Positions 11,761-24,038 are shown, numbered from the stretch's first letter. The stretch is DNA of 64,000 nt from Leptura quadrifasciata (GCA_963675555.1 OY776679.1:99732912-99796911); one strand, 5' to 3'. Notes: generated from the letters alone by a model not told the origin. Made by a program: numbers and translations.

Positions 11761-13449
11761 AGTATAAAAATATGTTTACTAAAATTGTTTTTATAAATTT
11801 TGTACATAGAGGCATTGGTGTATGAATACATGTGTAAATACATGTGTATGGATACTTATATCTTTTTTTTATTTGTGACAGGGTGTTACATGGTCTATGT
11901 CCATTTAAGAGTTTTATATAAAAACTAGTATTTTGTTTATATTCAGCACGATCTGTATAACATTTTTCGATTCAGTTTTTGTAAGTGAAACTGTTTTCAA
12001 CTAACAGAATTTTATTTGTATAACTGCTAAACCATTTCACACTGTTTTATGTACTTAGTTTTATATCTTAGGAACTCAGTCATGTCTTTTCTAAACTATT
12101 ATGTATTTCGGTTCTACACAGCATCCCAGAAAACAATTAACAATTTGTCTACAAAATTTAGTAACATCAGATATCTATTTTTCAATTTTTATATTTTTGT
12201 TTACTATGTTAGTACATATGGTTATTTTCTTTACCTTTTCTCGTTACTATATATAGTATATCCTATAAGATGTAATATATTTACTGAGTTGTCAAAATAC
12301 GTTTTAATATTTATTTACATCTGTTCATATTTGTGGTTATGTATAAAATAGAAATTACAAACTGAGGTAAAAGCAAATCAGCTGCTATGGAAATAATAAA
12401 AACTTTTATTATAGATTCCTTTTATCGATTATATGCCACTAATTTAGTTGTGAGTACGGGAATCTACAAGGCAGGTTGTTGCGCTTAACTCAACCACTGA
12501 CAGATGGCCATACTTGTACTATTTTTATATTTTATAGCTTTCAATTTAAATAGGGAATTAGATTTCTCACATTTTTTTGGTAGCGTTATTTTCCAGTAAC
12601 TAGGACAAAAAGTTTACCTTATCAGTAAAACTCACCAGGAAGTCATTTGCTTGCAGCCGTTGTACTGATTCAAACGTATATAATTTTTAACTGTGGACTT
12701 CAGTAATTGATATTACAATTATTATATCTCAGTTAACAAGTGTTTAACATACAGGTAATTTCATTTATTTCTCATTTAAAATGTAATTAATCTTCAAATT
12801 TTGCCTTTGATATAATTTCAATTATTTTTAAAATAAATTTGAATTCAAGGTCAATTCTTTTTAACTTAATAAGTAGTTAAAATACTATATGTACCACATG
12901 GTTTTAAAAATATTTTTCTCCTTCCTTTTCATTTTTTTGGCAATTTATAGTTTTTATGAAATCAGCTTTTGTACAGCTAAATGCTTAAATTCTAACTTGC
13001 TTATATTTGAACTTGCTTAAATTCTTACATGCTTGATGATTTTGTATATATTTACATACTTACATGCTTGTATATACTTATGTATTTAGATACTTAAATT
13101 CTTAAATACTTAAATATTTCTATATATTTATATGTACTTATGTACTTATATGTTTATGCACATATATACTTATACATTTCTGTATACGTTTCTGCATAGC
13201 TTCTTCATTCCTGCATAGCTTTTGCACAGATTATCTTCCAAAAAGATAAAATTTCGGTATCTTTTCATAAACTACATAGATGGTTAATTTTCCTACAACT
13301 TTCACTCCATTTCATTAAGAGACATAAATTGCCAAGGAAACATTAGAATCCATTCTCGCAACAAGAGACAATTGTGGGCCTGGATTGCTGTCTCAGAACC
13401 AGTCACCTCAACCATAATCAATCTAGGATTCTGGTATAAATTTTTTTTA

Positions 13450-13486
<37 letters not shown>

Positions 13487-13984
13487 TTTCAATTAGTCTT
13501 TACAAACTGATTTGTTTATTATTCATGTAATATATTTTAACATTCATTTTAATCTATCTTTTTATTTCTCTTACCAACAATTTCAGTCTGATCTATAGTA
13601 GACTGGTTATTCGAGAAAAAGAGACAATTTTACTTATTTTACTATAGATGGTGCCCAATTTAACATCAATTTTTCTTTGTTTCCTTTTCTCGAAATAAAC
13701 AGAAATCTGTCGCTTATGCTGTACATGTCAGAAAGGGTAAGTCTCTCCACTCTTACAAGTACTCTGGACCCACGGCTCTCTGCTCCGACTTAAACCAGCT
13801 AGTCGTCCGCATATGTTGCCACAATTCTTTCTCAAAAATAAATAACAAGGGAAAGGAGGTAACAAGCCGATCAACAAAATCCTAGGCGCTTACAAGAAGG
13901 GTTGCATTCTTTATTTTCTTCCCAATTTTTGTGTCATTCACTGCTGTGATCCGACTTTAATAACGCTCGGGATTGATTGAATTA
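11761..13984. other. AT-rich spacer with simple sequence
   Basis: 13000-13210 is a degenerate run of tacttatatg-like words. 13452-13483 is (AT)n. 13600-13720 holds two copies of an ctcgagaaaa-like word in opposite orientation. No gene supported. Confidence 0.5.
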
Positions 13985-14272
13985 TAGATAGGAAAAAATA
14001 TCCACCCCCTTGAAGGGTGAAACCAACTGCCAGTGTTTGTTACACAATCCTGGTCACCTACCACCTTCCTCAAAGAGACGCCTGCTACAAAATATTAATT
14101 TCCTCCTTCCCCTAAAAAAATTTCACCCTTTTGAAGGGTTGTCGAGGTTGCCGAAGTGGAAAAATTGGTTTGACCTCAGAAATCGATTCAGCACCCTCGA
14201 AACGAGGGGGGGACATTGTCTAGTCCCAGACGCAAACATTCGGTAGTTTGTTCGATTCTTTCAATGAACTAT
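13985..14272 (-). repeat. Low-complexity repeat family, copy 2 (inverted)
   Basis: Reverse complement of parts of 11183-11760, including the caccct/aagggtg tandem words and the accgaatgtttgcgtc end. It stops where the transposase fragment at 14273 begins. Confidence 0.65.
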
Positions 14273-14955
14273 TTCTGGCTAAAACGTTTCCAAAGAGCAT
14301 GAAAATTTAGCATAAATTTTATTGCCGAATTGTATTGCATGAGGAAAATCCGAATTATTTGAAAAATGTGTTGTGGAGCGATACGAGCTGCTTCCATAAT
14401 AATGGGCTTGTGTGGGCTCAAAATAATCCGATGTGGATACGAAGGACCAAAAATCAAACAGTTTTTAAAGTAAATGTATGGTGTGGAATATTGAACGGAT
14501 ACATAATCGGACTTTGTCTATTTCATGAAACGTTAAATGGTGCTAGATGTCGGAGGTTCTTGCAAGAGGAGCTACCAAATTTATTAAGAAGCATGTCTCA
14601 CGATGCGATGGGCACATAATCTTGTTTCATCAAGATTGGGCACATAATTCAACAATAGCTGTTAGACACTTTCAACGAACATATCCTGGAAGATGAATAG
14701 GAACTAATGGAGTAATCAGGTGGCCAGCATGATCACCTGACTTAACTCCATTAGATTTCTTCGTATGGGGACATCTAAGAAATTTAGTTTACACTGAACC
14801 AATCGATGATATGGTAGACCTGTACAACAAAATATATGTGAGTGTTGCCACAGTAGATAGAAATACCTTATTGAAAGTAACTGGGGAAGAAACAATCAAA
14901 TGGTTTAACATGCGTATCCATGAAGGAGGAAAGAATTTTGAACACATATCTTAAA
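14273..14955 (+). pseudogene. Tc1/mariner-superfamily transposase, N-truncated
   Basis: Plus strand. Landmarks in order: HEENPNYLKNVLWSD (first catalytic D, about 14380), VNVWCGILNGYIIGL, LNGARCRRFLQEELP (about 14540, continuous where copy 1 has its intron-like gap), a frameshift near 14615, FHQDWAHNS, then IRWPA, a stop, SPDLTPLDFFVWGHLRNLVY (about 14725) and the end EGGKNFEHIS at 14955. The DNA-binding N-terminus is missing. At least one frameshift and two stops make it a pseudogene. The element probably ends near aatcgccctgta (15300-15311). Confidence 0.82.
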
Positions 14956-15511
14956 AATAAATACATACATATATACATATTTTATTTAACAGTCAAAACA
15001 AATTATTTAAAAAACTTATATGACTTCATATTATTTCGACTTATCTCGAAAATCACTGGTTTTAATAAAAAAGTGTATACTACAAAAGTACTTAGAATTA
15101 AACAAACTTTAATAATATTATACTTTCAGAGTTCCAGTCATCGAAAATTTTCTTTCTGGCATCGCGACGTCGCGGACACTGTCATTGACAACATTTTAAC
15201 GACAAAATAAAGCCACCAAAAACATGTAACGACTGGCCTTTACAGAAATTGAATACCTCTTTTCGTTACTACGGAAACTGCCTGGGGAGTTTTATGTGAA
15301 TCGCCCTGTATATAAAATGAACTTCCCCGTCTAAAATTTTGCCGTCATTTAACGCCAAGTTCAATACGCCGAAGCCTACAACGCTATGTAAAAAAGTGGT
15401 GCCTCCAAATTTTTCTGAAAAGCCTAGTAATTTTTTCTATTTCAGCTGGTCTATAATGGTATTTTAACTCTTGACATTACGACACTTATCGAATGAACTA
15501 CAAAGTAATAC
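14956..15511. other. 3' non-coding end of the transposon and spacer
   Basis: AT-rich to about 15280, then gggagttttatgtgaatcgccctgta, the likely transposon end. The rest is unassigned. Confidence 0.4.
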
Positions 15512-15800
15512 TGTTATGTGCATTCCTACGCCACTGCCTCATAGGATATACGAGAAGTGTCAAAAACGCCACGAAGGATAAACTGGAACATTCGAGAAAG
15601 CGCCCAAGATATATAAGGAGTGGATGCTCACGGGGCACAGTTTGATATCAGAGGAACAAGTGAACAGATGGAATAAGAGCAGATTAATAAGTTGTGAATT
15701 ATAGTAGTGAAGATGGAACTTGTTATTAGTGTGTAATAATGTATATAAGGACTTAATTATTGTAATTAAGTATAAATAAAGTAGTGGTTAGTGAAAAGTC
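15512..15800 (+). promoter_or_regulatory. LTR-like segment with TATA box and poly(A) signal
   Basis: Begins tgttatgtgc, contains atatataaggag (15609) with cacagtttg about 30 bp downstream, and an AATAAA near 15775. The arrangement is that of a small solo LTR, but ends and target duplication are not clear. It shares ctcacggggcac with the promoter region at 9075. Confidence 0.35.
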
Positions 15801-16899
15801 TTGTTGCAATTATTTGAACCTATGCACAGGGTGTTTACTTGAAATTGTAAACACGTAACAATATAATATATTAAATGTGCATGAAAAATTTGTCGCGGCA
15901 GCATAATTACTAGAAAACCAATCCTGGTGTTGACGTCATGAATACTTGATATCCTCCCTTTAGTTCTCACTTTCCTAGGTTCTGAAAAATGCAGATATTT
16001 TGCTAAAAATCGTTGCTTCCAACGTGACATTTAAGGTTGGCTCCTAAAATCTATTCGACGTAATTTTTCTAAGAATAACTGCGATTAGATATAGCCAAGC
16101 CATCAATCACCAGTTTAACGCAGGATTTATTTACATAAAATTACAGATGTGTAAGACAAACAATACTAAGGCATCTAAATAAAATTAATTATATGAACAA
16201 GGTGTTAATAACAAGTAGTCGGTGATTCTCTAGGATTTCCGGTCTTAGTTATTTAATTGTTCTAAAATTTCGTCCCGAGACTTTAATCGGTTTCATTGGC
16301 TGAATATGCAACAAAAAACAATACATTTATCGGTAATAGGGCACATGATATTGAAAAATAATTTGTTTGCCACGGTTATCATTTATGATACCTGGGGAAA
16401 GAAAACAAGTGAATATCATGATTTACAATTAATCCATTTTAAACAAATGGATTATTGTGTTTCATTTCTGTTGCGTTACTTTCATTTTATTACAATTTGT
16501 GATAGTAATGATCAACAAATTAACCTGGAAGTGGATAAAGTTGTTTTCCGTATTGTGATCATAATATTTGTCTATCACTGTCTGACAAACAATTAATGCA
16601 CAGTTTATTAGCACGTGTCTTAAAGTTAACGCAAGACTTATTTACGACTTGTTGATCAGAGAGTATGGTAGGAGAGATTAAGATTTTCTTTAGCATAAGT
16701 TCAGGTAATAAACGAATTGAGTAAAAGTGTAAGATTCCTATATTTCTAATTTATAGTTGTTATTGTTATAATAGTCCCATATTTGAAATATTTCATTAAA
16801 ACCATAAATACAAGGATTAGTATTAAGGCGGGTATAAATTTGAAAGTTATCCAATTATGCAATACCATCTGTTAAACATAATAAATAGCTGTATTTTAG
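15801..16899. other. Spacer with a possible MITE
   Basis: acagggtgtttacttgaaattg at 15834 looks like a TIR end. A word close to agtttaacgcaggatttatttac occurs near 16115 and again near 16625. No gene supported. Confidence 0.35.
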
Positions 16900-18165
16900 A
16901 AAACTATTTTCCTAACGAATGGAAAAGTAACACCAATTCCTAAAAGTAATAAAGTAGAGGATTATATAGATCTCCGGCCGATAAGCATACTTCCAACGTT
17001 TTCAAAACTACTTGAATCCATTCTAAATGCACAACTTAGGGAATATTTAGGCGACAACAATATATTACTAGTACACCAATCTGGATTCAGACCACAACAT
17101 AGTTGTACTTCGGCTCTACTTCACATTACTGATGATATTCTGAGGGCAAATGATGAAGGTAAATTAACAGTGCTAATATTATTAGACTATAGCAAAGCCT
17201 TCGATTCAATTAATCATGACATAATGGCTTCTATTTTTCACTATTTAGGTCTTAGTATTGATTCTACACAACTGTTATGTTCCTATCTTTCTAATAGAAT
17301 TCAATCTGTTAAAACTGATAACACAACTTCCTTGCCTGCGCAGTTAACATTAGGTGTACAGCAGGGATCAATACTTGACCCACTTCTGTTTTGTCTTTAC
17401 ACTACTAATTTTCACAAACATGTTAGTTACTGTAAAATGCATATGTATGCTGACGATACGCAGCTATATTTGTCATTTAAACCAGATGAGTTAAACTTAG
17501 CTGTCCCCAATTTAAATTCTGACTTAGAGTCAATCTTGAAAGTTTCCAAGGACCATGTTTTAACTCTTAATGCATCTAAAAGTAAAGTTTTACTATTTGG
17601 TACAAGTAACTTATACCAAAAGTATGCCAAAAACATTAAATTAAAATTAGATAATATCGAACTAGAAGTAGTCACTGAAGCAAAAAAATCTAGGTTAACG
17701 GATAGATAATTCTTTTAGATATAGGTTACATGTGTCTAAAATGCGTACAGAAGGCAGAAGATCTTTCACCTTCAATATTTATAAAATATATAACGGTTAG
17801 ATGATTCTATAAAAATTCTTAAAGTTTCCGCATTTAAAAAACGTTTGCGATAGTTGTATTTATATATCATTTTACTACTACTAAGGTATTATATTAATTG
17901 AGGTATTGGGTGTCTAGTTACATATATAAAAGTGTTACACCTACTGTAGTTTTTACTTGTTCGGAGTTAAATGGAATAGCAGATGTCAGTGTTTATACTA
18001 CAATCTGAATTTCGCTCCGTGGTTTTTTCCTTATGTATATTTATGGGCATATAATACTAATGTTTTTCATATATATATGTTGTTAATTTAACAGTACTAT
18101 AATAAGTATTACCTCATTTTTGGAAAATAAGAAAAAAATAAAAGGCATTTATTATTATTATAATT
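16900..18165 (+). mobile_element. LINE (CR1/jockey-like), internally deleted
   Basis: Plus strand, 5'-truncated. RT blocks in order: LRPISILPTFSKLLE (about 16973), HQSGFRPQHSC, LDYSKAFDSINHD (17185), VQQGSILDPLLF (17358) and the catalytic MYADDTQLY (17444). The frame from 17170 runs 179 codons to 17709. Just after a NSFRYR-like block the sequence jumps to the last ORF2 segment (TEGRRSFTFNIYKIYNG, about 17750), so roughly 200 codons are missing. The 3' end is A-rich and closes with aaaaggcatttattattattata at about 18140, an (ATT)n tail. Confidence 0.82.
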
Positions 18166-18299
18166 TACTAAATATAGTGAATATTGGGTTCCAACACTTT
18201 AAGGTAATATAACAAATTTCAATACTGACTATATTTTTTTACTTTTCATTTATTTGCAACTTTGTAAATTAATAGAAACAACTTTTATTTTTCAAGTTT
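18166..18299. other. Spacer
   Basis: AT-rich, nothing recognised. Confidence 0.4.
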
Positions 18300-18700
18300 T
18301 GTCACAAATTAATAAAATGTTTTCAGAATTTCTCGTAACTGTATGCAAATATACAGAGCCATTACACAGCCCAATTCTACATTGATTCCCTTTTTTTGAG
18401 GAATTTTTCCGAACCTCTTCTCTTTTACTTGCCTAACATATAATAGACAAGGGACCGACGGCTTAACATCCCCTCCGAAGGATGGTAATCCACTACACAA
18501 TTCTCGCCTAAGATTGCATATCTTCCACGCATACACTGATACACAAGCCGTTAGAGGATTCGAGGCGAGGGCACGGTCTTCCTTGAAACGGTCACCCATT
18601 CAAGTACTAACCGCATCTGAGGATTGATGATTCCCTTATAAATAATTTCAAATGGCCTGAGTAAGCAGTCCGCACCCACCGGTCAAACCTGGAAGCTATG
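18300..18700 (-). repeat. SINE-like repeat with a 5S-rRNA-like box
   Basis: On the minus strand, gcggttagtacttgaatggg (18614-18595, continuing into gtgaccg) closely matches the 3' third of metazoan 5S rRNA, where the pol III internal promoter lies. Downstream on the same strand is gatgttaagccgtcggtccc (about 18470), a segment I recall from other insect repeats. The 5S similarity covers only this box, so it is a chimeric SINE or a decayed SINE3-type repeat, not a 5S gene. Confidence 0.55.
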
Positions 18701-19249
18701 CCATAAATGAGGATCAACAGGGACATTTCATATTTCAATTAGTTTCAAAAACAACAATAGAACTGAACATTGAATTTGACTAGTCACATTGTTATAAGGC
18801 GGTTAATCCTCAGGATAAATAATTTAGTCTGTGTATAGACAAAGTCAATTTACTAATGATTAATGTGATATTGATTTATAATATACAATAAATAGAATTT
18901 TATCAATTCGATCAGTTTAGATATGCTAGGTTTTAAATAATTATTGAGGCCCCACTGGACGGTTTTTAAACCCGTGTCAGATATGCGCGTCAACAGGCAC
19001 TTAGACAGTTTCTGTTTACATTAAGGTCATTTTTATTTAATTTATTTAATGGAATATGGATTCTGGATTGTTAGAGGAAGCGTGAGGTTCCGCTCATGTA
19101 CACTTAGGCCTTGAATGTAGGCCCATGTGCTACTCGCGCAGGTGGTGGCATTCCCGCAGGGCCCCTCATTCCTTAGGCCAACCGCTTGTAATGAACTTAA
19201 AGGGAGACTTACGAAGTGCCACCTAGTGTCCCACCATGAAATATGGATA
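18701..19249. other. Spacer, GC-richer island at 18950-19240
   Basis: The block from ttgaggccccactgg to gtgtcccaccatg is GC-richer than its surroundings and may be a SINE or repeat, but I see no box A/B pair. Confidence 0.35.
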
Positions 19250-21509
19250 ATGACAATAATGATAATAATAACAAATCCTCCAATAATAAAGTCTGATTAA
19301 ACTGTATAATAATTAAAGTGGTTACATACAAGTGATTTCATAAACATATTTACGAATATATTCCAACTAGTCCAGATTTCCAGTACATTTTTGCAATATA
19401 AAAAAAAGAAAAGATAAAACCGAGTATACAAATAAAATTATTACGTTAGACGTGTGACATATGAAAAGTAGTAGTAAACATTACTATTGGTGGAAAATAT
19501 AAACAAATAGAGAAAGTAAGTAAATAAATAATGCATTTATTTCCAACAGGTAAATACCCAATTACAGGAAACAGAATTGTTACAGAGAACATGAGAATAT
19601 AAATATATTAGAAAATATTCAAATACAGAGTAAGCCTAAAATTATGGAATAATGTACATAAAAAAATATGAGAAAAACATTAAAATATACAAGTGAGCAG
19701 AACATTGTGAAATAATAAAAATAGAATTCCAAATAATATGATGAACTGGACCCTAACATTGTACATTATATGCATTGGAGATAACAAAAATCTAAATAGG
19801 TGGCTTTTAAAATGCAGTAAGCCGTACATGAGGTATATAAATAAAAAAATAAGGTAAAAAACATAGTATCAGGGTAGGTGTACATATATTATGAGTTGCT
19901 TCTTAGATATTGGTCAATTATACTATTTAAACTGTCGCGATTAATATCACAAAGACCGGAAATTTAATTGAATACCTTACACATATTAAACATTGGTGAT
20001 TTACACATAAGGTTGATACGACTAAAGGGGGTATAAAAATAATCACTATCACGAGAATGCAATCGAGGAACCAAAAAGCAAAGCTTATTAACAAGGGATG
20101 AACAATTGTTGTTGTTGTTAACTAGATTGTGCAAAAATGAAAGAGCAGCGCAGTTCCTTCTTTTACTTAGTGAAATCATGTTAAACATATCTAATAGGAG
20201 GTTATTATCAATGCCTCGCTGTGGAAAAAAACCATTAGTTTTAAAAAACATGAACTTTACAAATTTTCTCTGAACAGATTCAGTTAATAAAATCAAATTT
20301 TGGTATATAGGAGACCATATGAGAGCGGCATATTCCAGCTTGGATCTAATGTATGTGAAATATAATATTTTCAAACTTTCAACACTAGAGAAACAGCTCC
20401 AGTTTCTGACAAAGAACCCGAGCGACTTAGAAGCTGACTTTGTCATCTGATTAATATGGCTTGAAAAACTAAGTTTGCAGTCGAAAATCACACCGAGATC
20501 TTTGAATTCCTAACAACGCTCGAGTGGAAAATTGTTTATATTGTAGTCAAATTGTATAGAATTATGTCTACGAGTAAAAGTCACGATTTTGCATTTGGAG
20601 ATGTTTAATTTATGTTTAATTTGGAACACCACGTAGAAACTTTGTCTATTTCTATTTGTAAGTAAATACAGTCACTGAGACTATTTATATTTGTAAAAAT
20701 TTTGAGATCATCTGTAAAAAGTATATGCTCACAACTAATTACTGATGTTATGTCATTTATGGAAATCAAAAACAGCAGGAGCCCCAAGTTGGAACCCTGA
20801 GGGAGCGAGGGAGGCCTGACGTTGCTGTATAATTAAGAGATCTGTGACCGCCGTGTTCCACAAATTGCTTCCTTGAGAACAAGTAAGATGTGAAAAGCAA
20901 GGTTAATGTATCCGAAAATCCAAAAGCTCTTAACTTGGACAATAACAAATAATGATCCATCTATCTGTATATGACATCCACTTGCCCCCCTGAATCCAGG
21001 CTGTCACATATGAATTGGGAAATCTTTGTGCCATGAATCCATGTTGCATGGGTGATATGGACGATTTTATTGTGCTGTAAATATGGTTATACAAAATTAT
21101 TTCCAGTGCTTTCGAAAAATTGCATAAAACGGCAATAAGTTTGTAATTGATTATGGACGATGGATCGCCAGCTTTTAAAATAAGATATATTTTGGTAATT
21201 TTCCAGGTATCCGGAAACTTGGACGCTGTAAGTATCATGTTAAAAATAATACGCAGCGGAGTAACAAACACCGCAGCCCAGTCTCTAACTACGAAGCTGG
21301 GAACACCATCAATACTGGCTGTCATTTTGTTTTTCAGTTTTTTGATTGCTTCAAAGATTTCATTTTCTGTAATACAGTTAATATTTATCAATTCGGATGG
21401 GTAAGATATGTTGTCGTTTGTGTGACTTGGATCCGAAGGAGAATATACACTTGAGAAAAAGTTTGCAAAACCATTAACTATCATTTGCGGTGTATCCAGT
21501 GTTTCATTG
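19250..21509 (-). mobile_element. Jockey-like LINE, 3' half (RT to C-terminus)
   Basis: Minus strand. From high to low coordinates: MIVNGFANFFSSVYSP linker (21484), NYKLIAVLCNFSKALE (about 21150), HGFMAQRF, KLRAFGFSDTLTLLFTSYLF (about 20930), LLLFLISINDI, the catalytic box LFTDD (about 20718, FTDD instead of F/YADD), WCSKLNIN, then DLGVIFDCKLSFSSHI (about 20490) and a C-terminal block ending at 19964. Frameshifts separate four open segments. The 3' region runs to an ATT-rich tail near 19250. The 5' half of the same LINE continues at 29749-30030, because a Ty3 element is inserted between them. Confidence 0.85.
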
Positions 21510-21513
21510 TTAT
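21510..21513. repeat. Left target-site duplication ttat
   Basis: ttat directly before the 5' LTR matches ttat at 29749-29752 directly after the 3' LTR; 4 bp is usual for Ty3-type integrases. Confidence 0.85.
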
Positions 21514-22789
21514 TGTTAAAGAACGCTATAACCCCGATATACTTTTCGACGTTGTAACAAAATCCGACTTAGGAAATATTTCGCAAGAAAAGCGTGTTTC
21601 ACGTAAAAACGCCGTGGAGGAGGTTTTTAATTCTTGGAAATATATTTTTGCTCTTCGGAGCGTTTTTTATGCCAAATTTTCGCTAACTCTTCGAGGAGCG
21701 TTAATTTGGTAAGTGTAGTAAATGTCGCTGCACAGGGACGTAATGTCGCCCCGACCACCCAATTTTGGAAAGTATTCTAAAATTGGACTTGAACTTCCAA
21801 ATTTCCAAGATTAAAAACCCTTTTACGAATCCACGTTGTCAAGCACTGCAACTCTTACGAAGTGTTGAATATGAGGACAAGTTAGTCCAACGACTATTCA
21901 AAGTATATCGGAAGTTATAGCGAAAATAGCCCTTAGCGACATGGGACCCCCATCATTTCCTAGCAGTCAGATTTGACGGGGAAATGATGCGTTTTGACGG
22001 GGTTTGCCCTAAACCGGTTCCTCAGTGATTCGGAGTCAAAAAAGTATCTATACCATGTACTCACACGTGCATGGGATTTGCCTTGCCTGAACGTAAAATT
22101 TGTTATTGCATAATACAAACGAAGTAGATACGCTTCAAGCAATTTTAAGCTCCGAGGAGTGACCAAAATTTATGTGAATTAATAAATACGTTTATAAAGA
22201 CAGGCAAGCATAAGCCCACCAAAATTTCAGTTACATGAACTGTTCCTTGAATCTTTTTGTGCATCGTTAGCTTTTCAAACTGCATATTGGATGGTAGTTG
22301 GTACCGTATGAATCGTCCCGTTCCTCACCATGTGTTGTACACGGGTCAGACCATTGTTTGTTAACATTTTCACTGAAGAAGTTGTGTAAAAACATAAATT
22401 TTTTAAAGATTTAATATACATTTTTTGAACTTTATATTGTCTTTTACTTGTGTTTTCTAACAAAAATTCCCTTTCAGATTTAATTTTAAGAGAGTGTTAA
22501 ACAGACAGTGTTAGATTTATAGTGTTACGACGTCTTCCAATTGATACCATCAGAGCCGCAGTTAAGCATAAACGACAGTAAGTATGATTTATTCATTAAT
22601 CTCCGTCTGAAACAGTCACTTTGAACCCAAAAAAATTTTGTGAACGAAATATTTTTATTTTAGTATTTAGAAAAGGTTGAGGAAAAAGAAAATTAATTTT
22701 TTCTTTTTCCTATTTTTTTTAATTTTTCTAAGTTTTTCGAGCAGAAAACACGTCCTTCAGACTTCCATCAAAAGCATGGATCGTTCACA
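21514..22789 (+). repeat. 5' LTR of the Ty3 element
   Basis: 1276 bp, TGTTAAAG...TTCACA, bounded by ttat on the left and the primer site on the right. By eye no difference from the 3' LTR. Confidence 0.93.
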
Positions 22790-24038
22790 TGGCGCCCGAA
22801 CAGGGACCATGCCGTCCCCAAACCCAACAAATCCTTTCTCATTCATGGCGGAAGACTCCGAGGGGTCGACCCCAAGAGAATTTTATGAGCGAGTCACCGC
22901 ACCGCTCGTCGACGACGGTTCTAGAGGGATAGAACCACAGCGACTGTTTCCGGAGGGAGATAATGTTAATTTATCAGCTTCACAGCCACAAACTGCTTCG
23001 ATGGAGAGTATGTTTCTGAAAATGGCAGAGGGCTTCGTGCAGGCGATACAGAACGTGTCGACCTGTACGCCCCATGAGAGACAAAGATGTCCGAACGTGA
23101 CGTTCCATGGGCTTGATCATGAAGATCCAGAAGCATTTCTGAAAATTATGGAGGAATATTTCGACAGAGCTCGCATAAGCCACGACTATGATCGCCTCCA
23201 TAACGTAACCGGCCAACTCAAGGGCGAAGCTCAACGATGGTCCGAACAATTTAGGACGTTGACTACTTCGTATGCCTTATTCAAGGAAAGATTCCTTACG
23301 AGATTTAATTCTCCCGACATACAGTCACGAGCTATTGCTCAACTGTATGCCATCAAGCAAACGTCTTTAGACGACACGGCAGTGTTTATCACAAGGAAAA
23401 CCTGTCTTTTCGATCGTATTGATCCCTTTAAATCCGAAGCCATCAGAGCTCGGGTCATCATGGACCAACTGCGTCCAGAAATTAGGTCACGCTTGAGAAG
23501 CAACCTAATTTCAAACACAGAGATGTTAATAGCAGCGGCTACTAACGTCGAGCGGGATTCAGCTGACGAACAGACGTCGCTAATCCAGCTTATTGATCAA
23601 CGTCTGTCCCGCGCGTCTTACTATCGAGAGCCGGGACACATCAGTCCACAAAATTCAAGTATAAGGAGCAATGGAAGCCCAACTCCGACAGCACCGAGGG
23701 TGCATTTCCGAGAGGACGTATCTCGACAGGACGGTCCAGGCAGAGCGCCTGGTCGTCCTATTTTTATGCCTAATTTATCAAGCGGATCAGTGAATCCTGA
23801 CCGCAGGCAAAACAATTTTAATGGCGGATCGGGGAAATTCCGAGTACCCGACCGACCGGCTACCCCGTGCCGATACTGCACAGACACAGTGCAGTGGCAC
23901 TTCCATAGTCAGTGTCCGAATAACCCTCATCTCAACAGGAGACCGGGAAACTTTCGAGGGGCCAGAGACCCAGGCCAGGGTCCATCTGCAAGATCCCCGG
24001 CACAACGGCCGAACCAAGGCGGCAGCAATGTCCATTAA
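22776..24038 (+). CDS. gag: Gag polyprotein of the Ty3 element
   Basis: Structural protein that forms the cytoplasmic particle packaging element RNA. The frame is open from inside the LTR. I place the start at ATG 22776, whose first codons lie in the LTR and continue through the primer site; ATG 22809, just after it, is the alternative. A retrotransposon-gag-type region covers about 23095-23500 (FHGLDHEDPEAFLKIMEEYF). The C-terminal part is basic and rich in P, R and N. It holds a CCHC-like knuckle CRYCTDTVQWHFHSQC (23869-23916; spacing C-x2-C-x6-H-x4-C, longer than the usual x4), for RNA binding. The stop at 24036 lies just before pol, which is in the -1 frame. Confidence 0.9.
   Translation: MDRSHGARTGTMPSPNPTNPFSFMAEDSEGSTPREFYERVTAPLVDDGSRGIEPQRLFPEGDNVNLSASQPQTASMESMFLKMAEGFVQAIQNVSTCTPHERQRCPNVTFHGLDHEDPEAFLKIMEEYFDRARISHDYDRLHNVTGQLKGEAQRWSEQFRTLTTSYALFKERFLTRFNSPDIQSRAIAQLYAIKQTSLDDTAVFITRKTCLFDRIDPFKSEAIRARVIMDQLRPEIRSRLRSNLISNTEMLIAAATNVERDSADEQTSLIQLIDQRLSRASYYREPGHISPQNSSIRSNGSPTPTAPRVHFREDVSRQDGPGRAPGRPIFMPNLSSGSVNPDRRQNNFNGGSGKFRVPDRPATPCRYCTDTVQWHFHSQCPNNPHLNRRPGNFRGARDPGQGPSARSPAQRPNQGGSNVH
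22790..22807 (+). other. Primer binding site, tRNA-Lys
   Basis: tggcgcccgaacagggac directly follows the LTR CA. It is an 18-base complement of the 3' end of animal tRNA-Lys (UUU), the same primer used by lentiviruses and by some insect Ty3 elements. Confidence 0.93.

Noticed and set aside
12049..12351. 100-codon hydrophobic frame
   Set aside because: Composition is that expected from AT-rich DNA; no motif or supporting context.
18589..18614. 5S rRNA gene
   Set aside because: Only ~26 bp resemble 5S; the rest of the gene is missing.
21960..22463. Antisense frames in the Ty3 LTR, repeated at 28919-29422
   Set aside because: Duplicated only as part of the LTR; no recognisable protein.
22790..22807. 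Lentivirus-like origin, because the primer site equals that of HIV-type viruses
   Set aside because: The match only reflects use of tRNA-Lys; the pol motifs and absence of env are those of a Ty3 retrotransposon.
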